This document shows positions 21,250 through 33,444 of a stretch of 64,000 bases of DNA, piece by piece. The stretch covers positions 1 to 64,000 of the forward strand of contig JAMXBD010004275.1 in assembly GCA_024138025.1 (NCBI GenBank). Reading direction: 5' to 3'. The translations under genes and the position numbers were made by a program. The notes beneath the pieces were generated by a model. It was given only the letters and a program-made list of their open reading frames with translations. It did no database searches and had not been told where the DNA came from. Origin of the DNA: Combretum micranthum. Lineage: Eukaryota; Streptophyta; Magnoliopsida; Myrtales; Combretaceae. Position 1 is the stretch's first letter. Each line of letters begins with the position of its first letter.

Positions 21250-21620
21250 GGGGAAATGATGACTTTTTTTTTTTTTTCCAAAAATTTCACAAATCCTGTA
21301 GAAAAAATCTCAAAATTAGATAATTTAAATTTGTTTTTTGAAAAGAGGGTGGAAGTGGCCGATCTCGTCTCTTTGAGAGAAGAGACGATCACTGTAAGAT
21401 ATATTAATCTCGTTTTTGTAAGATACATTATTTTCGTCTTTTAAAGAGTTGAGGATAGTGTGAAGCTCTTGTTTTCAAGTGATGAGATGGTTGTAACATA
21501 AGCTATCAAGGTTTGTTGCAAGAGATATGGTCAACGTGTGTAATTTTGAGTTTTTTTTTTTTTTTAAATAATATTTTTATAATTTTTTAGAAATATATTT
21601 ATATTTTAATTTCCTTTTCC
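21250..21620. mobile_element. MULE-related MITE-like element (about 370 bp)
   Basis: The right end (21560-21620, …TTCCTTTTCC) resembles the end of the MULE TIR at 10084 read inversely. The left end begins GGGGAAATGATGAC. Internal TCTCGTCTCTTTGAGAGAAG motifs echo the MULE TIR. Flanks CATTGAG and CATTTAG are a possible degenerate duplication. No coding capacity; boundaries and TSD are tentative. Confidence 0.4.
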
Positions 21621-24211
21621 CATTTAGTTTTCTTAAAGAGAAGAGATAAAACCAGAGGTGTAGGTACCGAAAACATTTTTATCTTGTTTTAGGTAATTCT
21701 GTTATATTAAATCAATTGAGTTGCATGGAGAGGCGATCTGAAGATTTCGGTATTTTATTTTTTTCAATTTTAGATAGACTATTTATAATATATATATATT
21801 TATTATAAAATACAAATAAAATCTAAACTGACCCTTGTCAAGAGCCTGAAACAATAATCCCCTGTTGTTAAATAAATGGTAAAAAGGTCTATAAATTCTA
21901 TTTACGGTACGAAAGAGCTAGATTGCTCAAAAAAAGGTGATGTCTTATTACTCGTTCGGATTTGATATCCAGTATTTTTTTTAAATTTAATTGGGAAGGG
22001 GCATGCTCTGTTGTAAAGGAGACGCAAATTTATTAAGGATTTTGTAGGATTTAATTGTTTATATTTTTAATTAATTTTTTTATTTTTTTCTTATTTAATT
22101 CAAGCAAATAATGGTGTTCTTCCTTCGTTGTTCTCATTTTCCTTTAATGAGTGGCTCTTGGGCCACTCCCCCTCCCAAAAAAAAAAAAAAAAGAATGGGT
22201 ATTGTCATTTACATCTTTTGTCATGTTCTCTGTGTTTTCTTAGTTTTTTTGATCGGCAACCAGGCGAGCTCACAAAATTATTTTCATTCCAGCTGCTCGT
22301 AGACGTAGATGGCCTTTTCTGTGCCTTTTTGTTTTTGCCTCGTTCGTTCGATCTATTTATCCTTTTGGCATTCGATCTCGAGCAAATTGGGTCTCTAACG
22401 TACCGACCTTTTCTTTTTAAACAGGTGGATGTATTAAAAACGCTCTTTTTATCGTCGTTTCTATATCTGCGTGGGAATGTGAGGTGGTGCTCAGCTTTGG
22501 CTTTGTGTTTCGGTGGAGTTTATTGTGTCGCTTGCCCATTTGTATACCTTGAAAAGTGGCAGTTTTCGGGAAATGTAGGTAATCAACAATCTTCTAATTA
22601 TATGTTATTACTTGTATTTTATGTCGTCGGTACTGCTTAAAGGGAAATACAAAAACCAGTTAAGCCTTGTTAAGTGTGTGTGCATATTTACAAGATAATG
22701 TCTGTTATAACAATTTGTTATTAACATATTAATAATGTGTACATTATTTTATTATTTAAATATGATAATATAACAATCTTTTCATTTGATTTTCTTGTAT
22801 TGTTTGGTAGCCATTTTATTTGAAAAGTTACTACTCTGCTAAACGATGTAGTCTGTGTCATTATTATATCAAAATGAACTGTAAATACTTGTCAGATAAA
22901 GATATGTTTTCTGAGAAGATTTCGAAAACTACATTTCCACTACGTCCTAATATAAGTGAGAAAACAAGCAAGAATGTTGATTTAACTCTAGCGGTATGAT
23001 TTTAATGTTGATGTAATTTCGTATTTGTCGGGATAAAATTTATTTTACAAGTGGTCAGTGTTTCTATATTTTTGTTTTTGTTTTGGTATTTTCGTGGAGC
23101 TTTTAGAATTTTTTTTTTTTTTTGTGATATTGATTCTAATGCGTTATAATAAATTTTGAGGTATTGAGATTGATTCTTCGCATTGTAATGGTTCCAGTGG
23201 TTGCGTTTATTGTAATCATCAAAAATAAAAAAAGATATTTATTGACTGTAAATAAACAATAAATAATTTTAGGAAAGGAAAAAAGAGCAGGATATGAAAC
23301 GCATTGTGCAAATTGGCTAAAGTACGCAAGATATGCTGAAAATTTTAAAAATTATCTGGAATTTTGAGGGTTTTTTTTCGGTTTGTCTTTTTAATCGATT
23401 TTTTATATTTCCTCAAAGGATGGTGAATGTCATTTGGTAATGAAATTGTGTTATGTTAGTGGGTATTGGCGTGTTATCGAGTGTTATATATTTAGTTGCA
23501 GAATATAAAAATTTCTGGAAAAAAATAATATAGATGACAAAAAAAAAAAAAAAAAAGCAAGGGATTTCGAAGAAAAAGCTGGTCGTATTACAATTCATAA
23601 ATAGTGCTAGTCATATTTTTTGTCCTGTGTACTTATTAATTATCTATCTGCTCGTTATTCGCATTTGCGGAAAGTTACATGAGAGTCGAATTTAAGTTGG
23701 GTCTAAAAGAATAACCCATTGGACGCAGTGTCTTGGTTTGTCGTTTTTGTTGTGAAATAAGCTAGTCACGTGAAACCAACTTTTTTTTTCCCCCCTCTAA
23801 ATTTTTTGAAAAAGTTATTTTATTTTTCTCCTCCTTTGAATTCTTAGAATTTCTAATAAATTAGTTAGATTTGCAATATCTAGTGATGTTACTCTGAATT
23901 CACACATTATTCAGCGTTTCAGGGGTATGAAGTGCTGTTATTTAACAAAATTTCTCATGTAATTTTTATAATCTCTTTATTTATATTTTTGGGCCCCTAC
24001 GTGCATTTATTGTGAGCATTGGCTCTGTTTGGCTAGTTTCCGTAGATATAGGTTTTTTTTTTTTTAATAAATTTGTTTATTAAGAAATAGATATGAATAA
24101 AAAAATATTGAGAGATTTTATAAAAAGATTAAATAAATCATATATCAATAATTTATGATTGGACATACTTGTAGAGACCATCCAAACCAACACTGCTCTT
24201 ACAATTTCAAA
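21621..24211. other. AT-rich spacer, no supported gene
   Basis: The longest open frame (22128-22640, 170 codons, plus strand) is Phe/Leu/Cys-rich with no recognisable domain. It begins just before a poly-A run and lacks conserved motifs, so I do not call it a gene. Poly-T and poly-A blocks occur at 23109-23123, 23537-23555 and 24051-24064. Confidence 0.5.
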
Positions 24212-24291
24212 GGCCCGTAAGCTCAAACTGGAAAGAGCGTTCACACCCAAGCTTGGGTTGAAAGGTTGGTGGTTCGATTCCACTCGGGCCT
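24212..24291 (+). repeat. tRNA-derived sequence (SINE head or tRNA pseudogene)
   Basis: An 80-base block has a 6-bp acceptor-like stem (GGCCCG with CGGGCC), an A-box-like TAAGCTCAAACTGG (24218-24231), a 4-bp D stem (GCTC/GAGC), and a B-box with T-arm (GTGGTTCGATTCCAC; B-box 24271-24281). The anticodon arm is abnormal: a long ACCCAAGCTTGGGT palindrome replaces a 7-base loop, so no anticodon can be assigned and a functional tRNA is unlikely. The downstream sequence is compatible with a short SINE body, but no second copy is seen here. Confidence 0.6.
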
Positions 24292-24918
24292 CATTTAGGC
24301 GAGCTGGATTCTGGGAAGGCAAATCTTGTGATCTTGCAAAGCACCAGTAAAATGCCAATTAATGTTGTCAGCAAAGTATGCACGCGTGTATGTAGAAGAC
24401 GCCTACAAAGTTTCAATGCTTATCCGTGCTTTTCCCGCGTTGGGGTAGATATGTGTGTAGATGAGGGTGTGTGTTACATTCATGGATGAAGTCAAAATTA
24501 ATTAAATTATAATTTTTTTGATCATTCGGGTTGTAGGATTTAGGTAATTAGACATAATTTTGAATGATTAGGTCGACGGGTTTGCAATAGGTTCGTTGAA
24601 AATACCTAACACGATTTTTAACTTTATTAGGCAAGAATTAGGTATTAACTGGGTTTCGTCATATATTATTGGACACTGTTCTTTGTTTAGTTTGTAAGTG
24701 TTATTGAATCCTATGGATACCTTTATATGCTTTTAGTTTAGGAGATTAAATGATGACGATACTTTGTGAGAGGTTATATGCATGCGTTTCTGGAAACCTA
24801 GTCGTTCTATTTTGCAAATCGTCATTTAAATTTAGGTTTACTGAGATTGTCCTATTCCTTTCTTCTTGAAATTGATCTTTTTTCTTGAAAATTGATTTCT
24901 ATTACAAATCATAAAATT
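24292..24918. other. Spacer, no gene seen
   Basis: No open frame with coding character between the tRNA-derived sequence and the 5' LTR of gypsy element K. Confidence 0.5.
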
Positions 24919-25296
24919 TGTTATTAGCCCATCTTCACGGGTTTATGCTAGGAAGAAGCAGATCAAGAGTTGAAGGATAAGGGTTGCTTGGTGGTGTGTG
25001 TATTTGTGTTGATGCGTTTGTTTATTGCTTTATGTTCTGTCAATGTCATTGTTTGTTTCAGTTGATGTTGTCTTTGTCAGTTGTGTTTGTTGCTATGCAG
25101 GTTGTGTTGTCTAGTTGTGTATGGGTTGTATGAACAAAAGTTATGTTTTGTTGTAATAATTATTCCAAATTTCATAAGACTGTTGAGTTCTATCTAACAA
25201 ACCCAAACTCTAAATTCATCATAGGAAAGAAGGGAAGAAGATAAGCCAAATACACACAGTATAACACTGCCTCGTATATTTTAAGATCCTATGATA
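24919..25296 (+). repeat. 5' LTR of gypsy element K (internally deleted)
   Basis: Collinear with 32932-33432 but about 123 bases shorter. The missing internal part, after TTGTGTATGGG, includes the region that in the 3' LTR carries the TATA-like TTATATAAG. It ends …CCTATGATA where the 3' LTR has …CATGTGACA. Confidence 0.85.
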
Positions 25297-25299
25297 GCT

Positions 25300-25311
25300 T
25301 GGTATTTGAGC
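25300..25311 (+). promoter_or_regulatory. Degenerate primer-binding site of element K
   Basis: TGGTATTTGAGC matches the initiator tRNA-Met site TGGTATCAGAGC at 10 of 12 bases, a few bases after the 5' LTR. Confidence 0.75.
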
Positions 25312-25319
25312 TAGGCTAT

Positions 25320-26200
25320 ATGGAGGAAGTGAGGAAGTTGCAACAACAGTTGGAGGCATTCTTGGCAATTAACCAAGAAGATAAGGCATGTATGGAAGCA
25401 CGCTAAGAACAATTAATGACTCGGGTCGCATCTATATTGTGAGATCTAGTAACACCTCGGGGGTAGAGCACGTAACTAAGGCTACCAATGATAATCAAGG
25501 ATGAGGTAAAAGTGATGATGGAAGTAGAGAGAGAGGATAGTTACTCCAAAGCAAATGAAAATGGAATTTCCAATGTATGATGGGTCAGAAGATCCTTTGG
25601 GATGGTTAAATTGTTGTGAGCAGTTTTTTGAGTATCAGTGGATGAAAGATGAGGAGAAAGTGTAGTTGGCATCGTTTCACATAGAAGGAGATGCACGACT
25701 ATGGTATATGAAGCTTAAGCGAGACTAGCTAGTGTTGCAGTGGGAGGAATTTAAGTCGTTGTGCCATTTAAGGTTTGATCCACTTTTGAGTAGCAATAAA
25801 TTAGGTGAGTTATCCAATCTGCAATAGTTGGAATGGTGGAGCAATATCATAAATGTTTTGAGCAACTCGTTGCACAAATTACACACCTAACCCCAATGCA
25901 TGAAGTGGCCATTTTCATTAGTAGACTCAAGAGTACATAGTTATGGATTTTGAGTTGCAAAAACAAAGAGATATTAATCAAGCTGTAGGGCTAGTGTGAA
26001 TGTTTGAAAGAAAAATGCTATTAGTTAAGAAGGAGCCACTCAAAAGGGAAAAAACAACTTTCACCACTGGATATAATAAAACTGCTTATTTTAAGAAGTT
26101 GAGTCACACTGAGATGGAGGAACGGAGGGCAAAGGGATTATGCTTTAATTGTGACGAACCCTTCATGGCTGGCCATAAATGTGGGCAATTGTTTTGGTAA
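25320..26200 (+). pseudogene. gag: gag pseudogene of element K
   Basis: ATG at 25320 begins a frame with a Gln-rich start (MEEVRKLQQQLEAFLA) that stops after about 30 codons. Downstream frames show the capsid signature (FPMYDGSEDPLGWLN, then FHIEGDARLWYMKL) and a zinc knuckle CFNCDEPFMAGHKC near 26140-26180, the form found in many plant gypsy gags. Several in-frame stops and shifts make it non-functional. Confidence 0.85.
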
Positions 26201-26312
26201 CCAGAATTAGAAGATGATGGTGACAAGGGGTCTGATAAAGATGAAGCTGGTGGTAAATTGGAGATCTCCTTACAAGCCATGTTGAGAACAAATAAGCCAC
26301 AAACGATGAAGG

Positions 26313-29300
26313 TGCAAGAAATATTAATGGAATACCTATTTTGGAGTTAATTGACACGGGGAGTACTCACTATTTTGTGGATCCTAGCCTAGTGGAAAAA
26401 TTGTGGGTGCTTCTAGGGACTGAGGAGTGGTTGCGTGTGGTGGTAACCCATGGGAAAAGGGTTCGTAGTGCTGGAATTCACAAGCAAGTTCCTCTGTGCA
26501 TGTGAGGACATATTCTTATAGTAGAGTTATACTCTTTGCCCTTATGTAGGGTAAGTGTGGTTTTGGGGGTTAATTGGTTGAAGACATTGGGTTTATTGCA
26601 TGGGATTTCTCCACCATGAGTATAGAGTTCATGAGTCAAAGAGTGAGGGTATGATTAAAAGGGATGACAGAGTCAGTTCACCTTCCATGGTAGCTGCTAT
26701 ACATGAGGTTGAAAAGAAGGGAGACTTGGAAAAGTTGCCAGCTGAATTTGATGACATATTCAGGTCACTACAAGGAGTTCCACCACCTCACACATGTGAC
26801 CATGCTATCTAATTGATGCTAGATACTTCTCTAATTGTAGTACGTCCTTTTGGATATCCCCATAATAAAAAAAAGATGAGATTGAAAGATAGTGTGATGA
26901 AATGTTGGCTAAAGGAATAATTAGAAATAGCCAATCTCCATTGTCGTCACCGATGCTTCTAGTTAAGAAGACTGACCAAACTTGGAGTTTCGCGGAGATT
27001 ACCGTACACCAAACAAAAAGACTATATAGGACAAATTTCCCATTCCCATGATTGAAGAATTGTTAGAAGAGCTCTTTGGTGCTAAGTATTTCTCTAAATT
27101 GGATTTAAGCTTGGGGTATCATTAAGTAAGGATGTGCCCTCAAGACATTGAAAAGACTACATTTAGAACTTACCATGGGCATTTTGAATTTTTATTATGT
27201 CGTTTGGCCTTACAAATGCCTCATCTACATTTTAAGCCTTGATGAATGAGGTTTTTAAGGGAGTATTAAGGAAATTTGTTTTGGTTTTCTTTGACAACAT
27301 CTTAATATACACTCATTGATGGGTTGAACATTTACAACTTCTCCGGGTTGTTTTCTTATTATTGTGAGACCACCAGTTATTTCTCAAAAGGATGAAGTGT
27401 TCATGTGCATGGGAACAAGTGTATGATTTAGGACACATGATTTCTCAAGAAGGCGTAGAACCTGACCTACAAGACATAGAGGCCATGCTCTCTTGGCCTA
27501 AACCTACATCAGTGAAGGCATTAAGAGGATTCCTTGGTTTAACTGGGTATTATTGGAGATTTATCCAAAGTTATGGTATGATAATGGAACCACTTACTAA
27601 GCTGTTGAGAAAGAATGGGTTCAAGTGGACTGAGGAAGTTGACCAGGCCTTTATTCTCTTAAAAGAGGCAATAACTAAAGCTCTAGCATTTTTCATACTA
27701 GACCTTTTGCAACCCTTCATAGTGGAATGCGATGCATCTGATAGTGGCATGGTTATGATGATCCAACAGCAAGGCAAGCCAATCGCATTTTTTAGTCAAC
27801 CATTTCCTCAAAGTCACTTGAAACTTCCAGCTTATGAGAAGGAATTGATTGGTTTAGCCAAGGCAGTGAGACATTGGTGTCCATATTTGTGGGGATGGAG
27901 GTTTATAGTATGAATAAACCACTATAGTCTCAAGTTTCTCCTATAACAGTAGGTTTCCACTTCGCCACAAAAACATTGGGTTAGCAAATTACTTAGGGTC
28001 GATTTTCATATTAAATATAAAGCTGGAAGGGAAAACAGAGTGGTAGATGCTTTATCTTGTTGTGATGAACAAGTTGGGAAATTGTAGGCCATATCATGCT
28101 CACAAATGCAGTTATTTGAATAGATTAAGCAATAAGTTGCTGACAGTATGGAGATACAGTAGCTCATCAACAAGATAAAAGGAGAAGAATAAGGTGGTTA
28201 TTGGAGTTTCAAGGATGGCCTCATTTTCTATAGGAACAAGGTATATTTGATGTCCTCTTCGGCCCTTTGTGTTGCCATTATTTCTGCAATCCATAATCAA
28301 ACGCATGAGGGATATCAAAAGACCTTTCATTGGATTAGGCGAGATTTTTATTGGAAGGGAATTAAACGGTAAATGTCGGATTTTGTGAGAACGTGCTTAG
28401 TATTCTAGAGGAATAATGGGAGAATTTACAGCCTGTAGGTCTTCTTCAACCCCTATAAATTTCGACCCAAATTTGGTTAGACATTTCCATAGACTTCCTA
28501 GATGCATTGCAACATTCAAGTGGAAAATCTGCCCTTCTGGTTGTGGCAGATCAATTCTCAAAATATGCCCATTTCATTCCTTTAAGCCATTCATACACAG
28601 CTTTATTGGTTGCTAAGGTGCTTTTTGATCAGATCTTCAAGTTACATGGACTGCCAAAGTCGTTGTGAGCAATAGGGATGTTACTTTCATTAGCAGCTTC
28701 TAGAAAGAGCTTTTAAACTTTATGGAACACAACTTTCCTTTTCTTCATCCTACCATCATGGATGGTCAAAGTGAAGTTGTTTATAGGACTATTGCGATGT
28801 ATCTTAGATGTTTCATGAATGACAACCGAAAGAAGTGGACGGAATGGATTGCATGGGTTGAGTATCGTTACAACACTGGCTTTCATTCCTCTCTTAAGGC
28901 AACCCCTTTTGAGATGGTGTATGGCAAGCTCTACTGAGATTGTTAGCATATTGCCCTAGTATAGCAAGATTAGAAACAATCAAGCATGCATTGGTTAAGC
29001 ATGACTAGGTTTTGGAAAATTTAAGAAAGAAGTTAATGCAAGATCATGAGCGAATAAAATTGTACTATGATGATAAGCACAAAGATGTCTCATTTGAGGT
29101 TGGAGATTTGGTACTCCTCAAGCTACAACCTTATAGATAAATTTCAGTGGTTGCTAAGAAATATTCCAAACTTTCCCTAAGGTTTTATGGAACATTCAAG
29201 GTGAAGGAAAAGATATGCTCAGTTGCTTACAAGCTCGTACTACTTGATCAGGTGAAAATCCACTGAGTTTTCCATGTTTCTTGTCTCAAGAAGTTTCATG

Positions 29301-29450
29301 GAGCAACAATTATCGAGTTGGTGATTCCCAACATTAGTCAAGGACATGTTGTTTTCACTCATAGAGCTATCATGGACACCAAAAAGTTGCCAAACCAAAC
29401 AGAGGTGTTGATTCATTGGGAACGCTACTGACCTACGAAATCTTCATAAG
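26313..29450 (+). pseudogene. pol: pol pseudogene of element K (protease, RT/RNase H, integrase)
   Basis: Pieces in order: a protease motif LIDTGSTHYFVDP near 26345; a linker ending VPPPHTCDHAI near 26780-26811, typical of the RT start; RT remnants at 26880-27300 with altered motifs; RT thumb and RNase H in the longest surviving frame (27392-27913; FLGLTGYYWRFI, VECDASDSG); integrase zinc-finger remnants (HEGYQKTFHWIRRDFYW) at 28290-28380; and integrase core remnants (VVADQFSKYAHFIPL) at 28530-28600. A weak chromodomain-like HWERY lies near 29420. Stops and shifts throughout. Confidence 0.85.
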
Positions 29451-29505
29451 AAAAATGCAAAAATGGTCATACAACGATATCCTTTGTTCACATGAAGTAA
29501 CGCAA

Positions 29506-32500
29506 TGTCACGCCCCATAAGGGTATCCTAAACGTAACAATATGCCACATATATAAGGACTCTCGAATTACAATATCCGAGCCTTTCGGGAGTCTCATAT
29601 AGATGTAAAGCGTCCCTTTACGATAATAGAATACTCTATCAATGGAGTTAAAAAGTTTAATGTGGCATTCGATAGCCATAGATAATAAACCAAAACACAT
29701 ACATAAATTACAAAGTCTAAGGGGCATCCCCCGCAAAAGAATATTAATTCCATTACAGTCATCCAGAGTTTTTTGGTTTCTGTGGAAAGTCTAAACAAAA
29801 TCGAAATAAACTTCTAAGGGAAACTCCTAGCTCCAGTACCTGAGCGGTAGCCTGCCTTGGCCTAAGCCAAATGAATTCGTACTGCAACAAGTAAAAACTA
29901 TAGGGGCGTAAGCTAACTAGCTTAGTGAGTGAAAACTTCCATATCGCAATTAAGACCAATCATTCAAGCAAGTGATTATCCAATCAAGTGAAATGCATCA
30001 AACAAGTGAATTTAGCAAACATATGACCAGCCGGAAATCATATGTGGATGGACTTGCACCCTCCATCCCGGGTTAGCAGATTAACGAATCCTGCGGTACG
30101 ACGCCGTTTAAGCTCACGATCAACTGAACTATATTTCGTTTTATGGATCACGATTAACCAACAAATTCGTTTTATGGATCACGATTAACCAACATATTCG
30201 TTTTATGGATCACGAAAAACCAACAAATGCTAATGCTCCATCCCATCGTGATATGAATAAGTTCAAATTTATATTGAATGTCTAATAATCGATTTATCCA
30301 ATTCTTTTAGATGGCAAGTAATATTCGCAGACAATCAATTCTAGCTCCTCTCTATACAAGCAATAACTTACACCGGCTTCGATATTCTTTAAGTTCAACT
30401 TCACATATCAACACAACAATTATAATTCCCAACTAACCCCATCATGCATAATCATTCTTTTTATCTTTGCTTAGCAACTAGTGCAACTATCACTACAATC
30501 ACAAGCAATAATTGAAATCGGAAGTGATACTCACTCAGCCATGGTACGCCGGTTCTTAATAGTAGTAGTTAGGTGGTAGGGTATCGTCGTGATCGGGATC
30601 ACCTACCAAATAAGAATAACCTAATGAGAATTTCATCACTTAACTAATTCAAGCTATGCATCTATGCTAGAAAAAATCGTAATTCTCGCTATTTGCGGAA
30701 GTTCCAACTTAAAACAGCCATAACTTGGTCATTTTAACTCGGAATTTCGCAAATTTTATATCGATTTCTATCTACTTTGAAAGATATATCTATTTATATT
30801 ATTAATTTTAAGTTTTGAAAACATTAAGGTCACGGAACAGAGGGATCGGATCAGATCTGTTCTGTAACTTTTTCATTTCCGAAAAATTGTTTTGCACTTA
30901 ATCACAATGTTCCTAGTTGATGATTCATGTATAGATGGAATATGAATGAATTCCTAATATGAATGACATATAATGAGTTCAATATATGCATGGTTTTGAT
31001 GATTTTTCGATAATGAAACTTTTAAGAACTCCTAATTATTACAAGACTCCACAATAGTCATTTCTTAAAAATACATTTTTCCAAATTTGCATCTCCTAGT
31101 GTTTTAGGATTTTATTCTAAAATTTACTTGTTATCTAAATAAAAATGAGTCTTTATCATCTATACTACCCAAGACCTTCATTTCTACATAGAAATTACAT
31201 TTTTCACCTTGCAATTATGTTTTTAAACAAGCTTTTCACAAAAATCCGAATTTTGGAAAATTTCATTTCTTGCATATTTCCTATGAGAAAACTTGTTTAA
31301 TGCATCAAAATTTAAGGCTTTACTATATCTATTGTCTAAGGACTTCATTTAACACATAAAACTTGCAATTTGATCTTGAATACTAGGTGTTTATGTAGGC
31401 ATGACTTCAAATTACGAATTTAACAATTTGATCACTAACTCAAAATTTTCCATCTTAATTCCACTACTTGTTTCACACATTACTCATGCCTAAACTCATT
31501 TCAACTTGTAAAAATTATTCCTTAGAGATACCTATTACATATACCTTTCATTTTTCATGTAAAATATGAGTTTCAAAGTGGTTTCAAGGGTTTTCAAAAT
31601 AGGTTTAAAAAATCATCCGAATTTTTCCTTTGAACTTTTCTAACAAAAATCTTTTCTTTTCAAGTTCCTTGCCTTATACTCATGAAGATCTATCAACTAA
31701 CACATTTATACATACAAGACTAAGCTTTTATGATCATTAATGCATAAAGATACAAAATATTCATATGAACATGAATGTCAATAAAGATATGAATGTCTAA
31801 ACACTAGATCTACAACTTATAGTGCATGAACATGAGTTTAAAGACATGAACATACATTTTTCATGTGTAACTCTACTTTATATGCATGAACATGATATTA
31901 TTCCAACAAAAACTCATTAAACACAAGATCTACTTCTTGTGATGGCTTGATATTCTTATATTAGCGTTTTCTCATCCCTAGCATTTGCTTATTGGGATTT
32001 AAGGTGGAAAACACACAAGAATGGTCTTGCCATTACAAGATCATGTAATAATAAAGCTTGGAATCATCACCTAAATGGAGATTTGGAGTAGAAAAGAAGA
32101 TGAAATGAGCTTGTAAGTGAGTGTGTGTGTGTGTGTGTGTAGTGCCACGGCACTAAGAGGGGAAAAAGAGAGAGTTTTAACCTTTGTAAAAATTTGGAAA
32201 GAGTGAAAATGAGGAGAGAGAGAGAAAATGAGCTTATATATTAGAGGAATTAGGTTTTAATTATAATAAAAGAAGAAAAAATAAAACAAAAAGGGGGAAA
32301 TTGGGGAGGGGGTGTGCCGGCCAAGATGAGAGGAAGGGAGAGAAATTTGAATTTTTTGATAAAATTTGTAATTTAAGTAATAAAATGTAATAATTAATTA
32401 GGAAACAAAATTTTCTTGGAAAAGAAAATATAATGAGTAGTTGTAAGGATGTAAGAATAGGGTATGGGTAGTGTGTAGTGTAGGTTGTATTTGTGAATAG

Positions 32501-32906
32501 TGATAAATAGTAGACAAGACATCTACTTTACCGGTAGTAAAGAAAATACGGGAAAAAAGCTATAACTGTAATTTTTATAGCCCGGAAAATTATACAATTT
32601 ATATTTTTGAATATTTCGAGATATTTTTCTGAGTTTCTGGTCTCGGGACACGTTTTTCCGTAATTGAGCTCGGGAAAGCCCGGAATAGAAAATTTTCCGA
32701 ATTTAAAACTTTCTAAGGTTTAAAATATACTTTAAAACAATCATTTATATTCATTTATTTTATAAAACTCCTTTTGTTATGAAACCGAAGGAAAGCCGGA
32801 TTTAGGGTTTCTAGGCTTCTCTCACTAAGCTTGAACTGGACCGATTTAGGGTTTTGCTTTTCGATTCCCGAAGTTTACTTGACTACTAAGAATACCAGGG
32901 TTTACA
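29506..32906 (-). mobile_element. Solo long LTR 'B' (3.4 kb) inside element K
   Basis: Plus-strand ends are TGTCACGCCCC and GGGTTTACA (TG…CA). Flanking duplications are CGCAA (29501-29505) and CGCAC (32907-32911), 4 of 5 matching. It is collinear with LTR A over its whole length, including the 31-bp tandem array at about 30133-30226. There is no PBS or internal region on either side: K pol sequence ends at the left edge and K's polypurine tract begins 14 bases after the right edge. It is therefore a solo LTR left by LTR-LTR recombination. A (GT)n run lies near 32120-32141. Confidence 0.9.
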
Positions 32907-32915
32907 CGCACACTC

Positions 32916-32931
32916 TCAAAGGGAAGAATGA
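32916..32931 (+). promoter_or_regulatory. Polypurine tract of element K
   Basis: AAAGGGAAGAATGA-type purine run immediately before the TGTTATTACCCC start of the 3' LTR. It confirms the K boundary and the right limit of solo LTR B. Confidence 0.75.
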
Positions 32932-33432
32932 TGTTATTACCCCATTTCTACGGGTTTGTGCTAGGAAGAAGCAGATTAAGAGCTTAAGGATAAGGGTCAC
33001 TTGATGGTGTTATGTATTTGTGTGAATGTGTTGTTTATTTATTGTTTTGTGTTCTGTCAATGTTGTTGTTTATTTCAGTTGATGTTGCCTTTGTCAATTG
33101 TGTTTGTTGCTATACAGGTTGTGTTGTCCAAATGTGTATGTGTCAACATGGGAAAATATTCTCTTGAAAATAGGCTAGTGGCTTCGTGGGTTGAAAACTA
33201 CATGAACAGAAGTTATGTTTTGATAATTGTTAGCCCTTGTGCTTATATAAGCAAAAAGATAATGAAAGAGAATAGACTTGTGTTTTCTACAATAATTATT
33301 CCAAATTTCATGAGATCATTGGGTTCTCTGTAACGAGACAAAACCCGAAATTTATCATAGGAAAGAAAGGAAGAAGATCAGCCAAAGACACACAATATAA
33401 CACTACTCCATATAATTTAAGGTCATGTGACA
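32932..33432 (+). repeat. 3' LTR of gypsy element K
   Basis: 501 bp, TGTTATTACCCC…CATGTGACA. It retains a TATA-like TTATATAAG near 33244 that is absent from the 5' LTR. Confidence 0.88.
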
Positions 33433-33444
33433 TATTCTTACTAG

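Larger units (their letters stand above)
24919..33432 (+). mobile_element. Old Ty3/gypsy element K with both LTRs, interrupted by solo LTR B
   Basis: LTRs at 24919-25296 and 32932-33432 share ends (TGTTATTAnCCCAT…) and long collinear stretches. A PBS, decayed gag and pol, and a polypurine tract lie between them in the plus orientation. Removing the 3.4-kb insertion leaves about 5.1 kb, normal for a short-LTR chromovirus such as Reina type. No target duplication is evident (AAATT left, TATTC right). Coding frames carry many stops, so this is an old inactive copy. Confidence 0.88.

Noticed and set aside
22128..22640. 170-codon plus-strand open frame
   Set aside because: No domain, unusual Phe/Leu/Cys-rich composition, starts beside a poly-A run, no promoter or neighbouring exons that make sense; treated as chance.
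24027..24204. Possible hAT-like MITE with ends GAGCATTGGCTCTGTTTGG and an inverse counterpart
   Set aside because: End similarity is short and no 8-bp duplication is visible.
32123..32141. (GT)n run as an array of interest
   Set aside because: Simple microsatellite inside LTR B; shorter equivalent in LTR A.
24914..33437. Target duplication for gypsy element K
   Set aside because: AAATT on the left and TATTC on the right do not match, so none is claimed.
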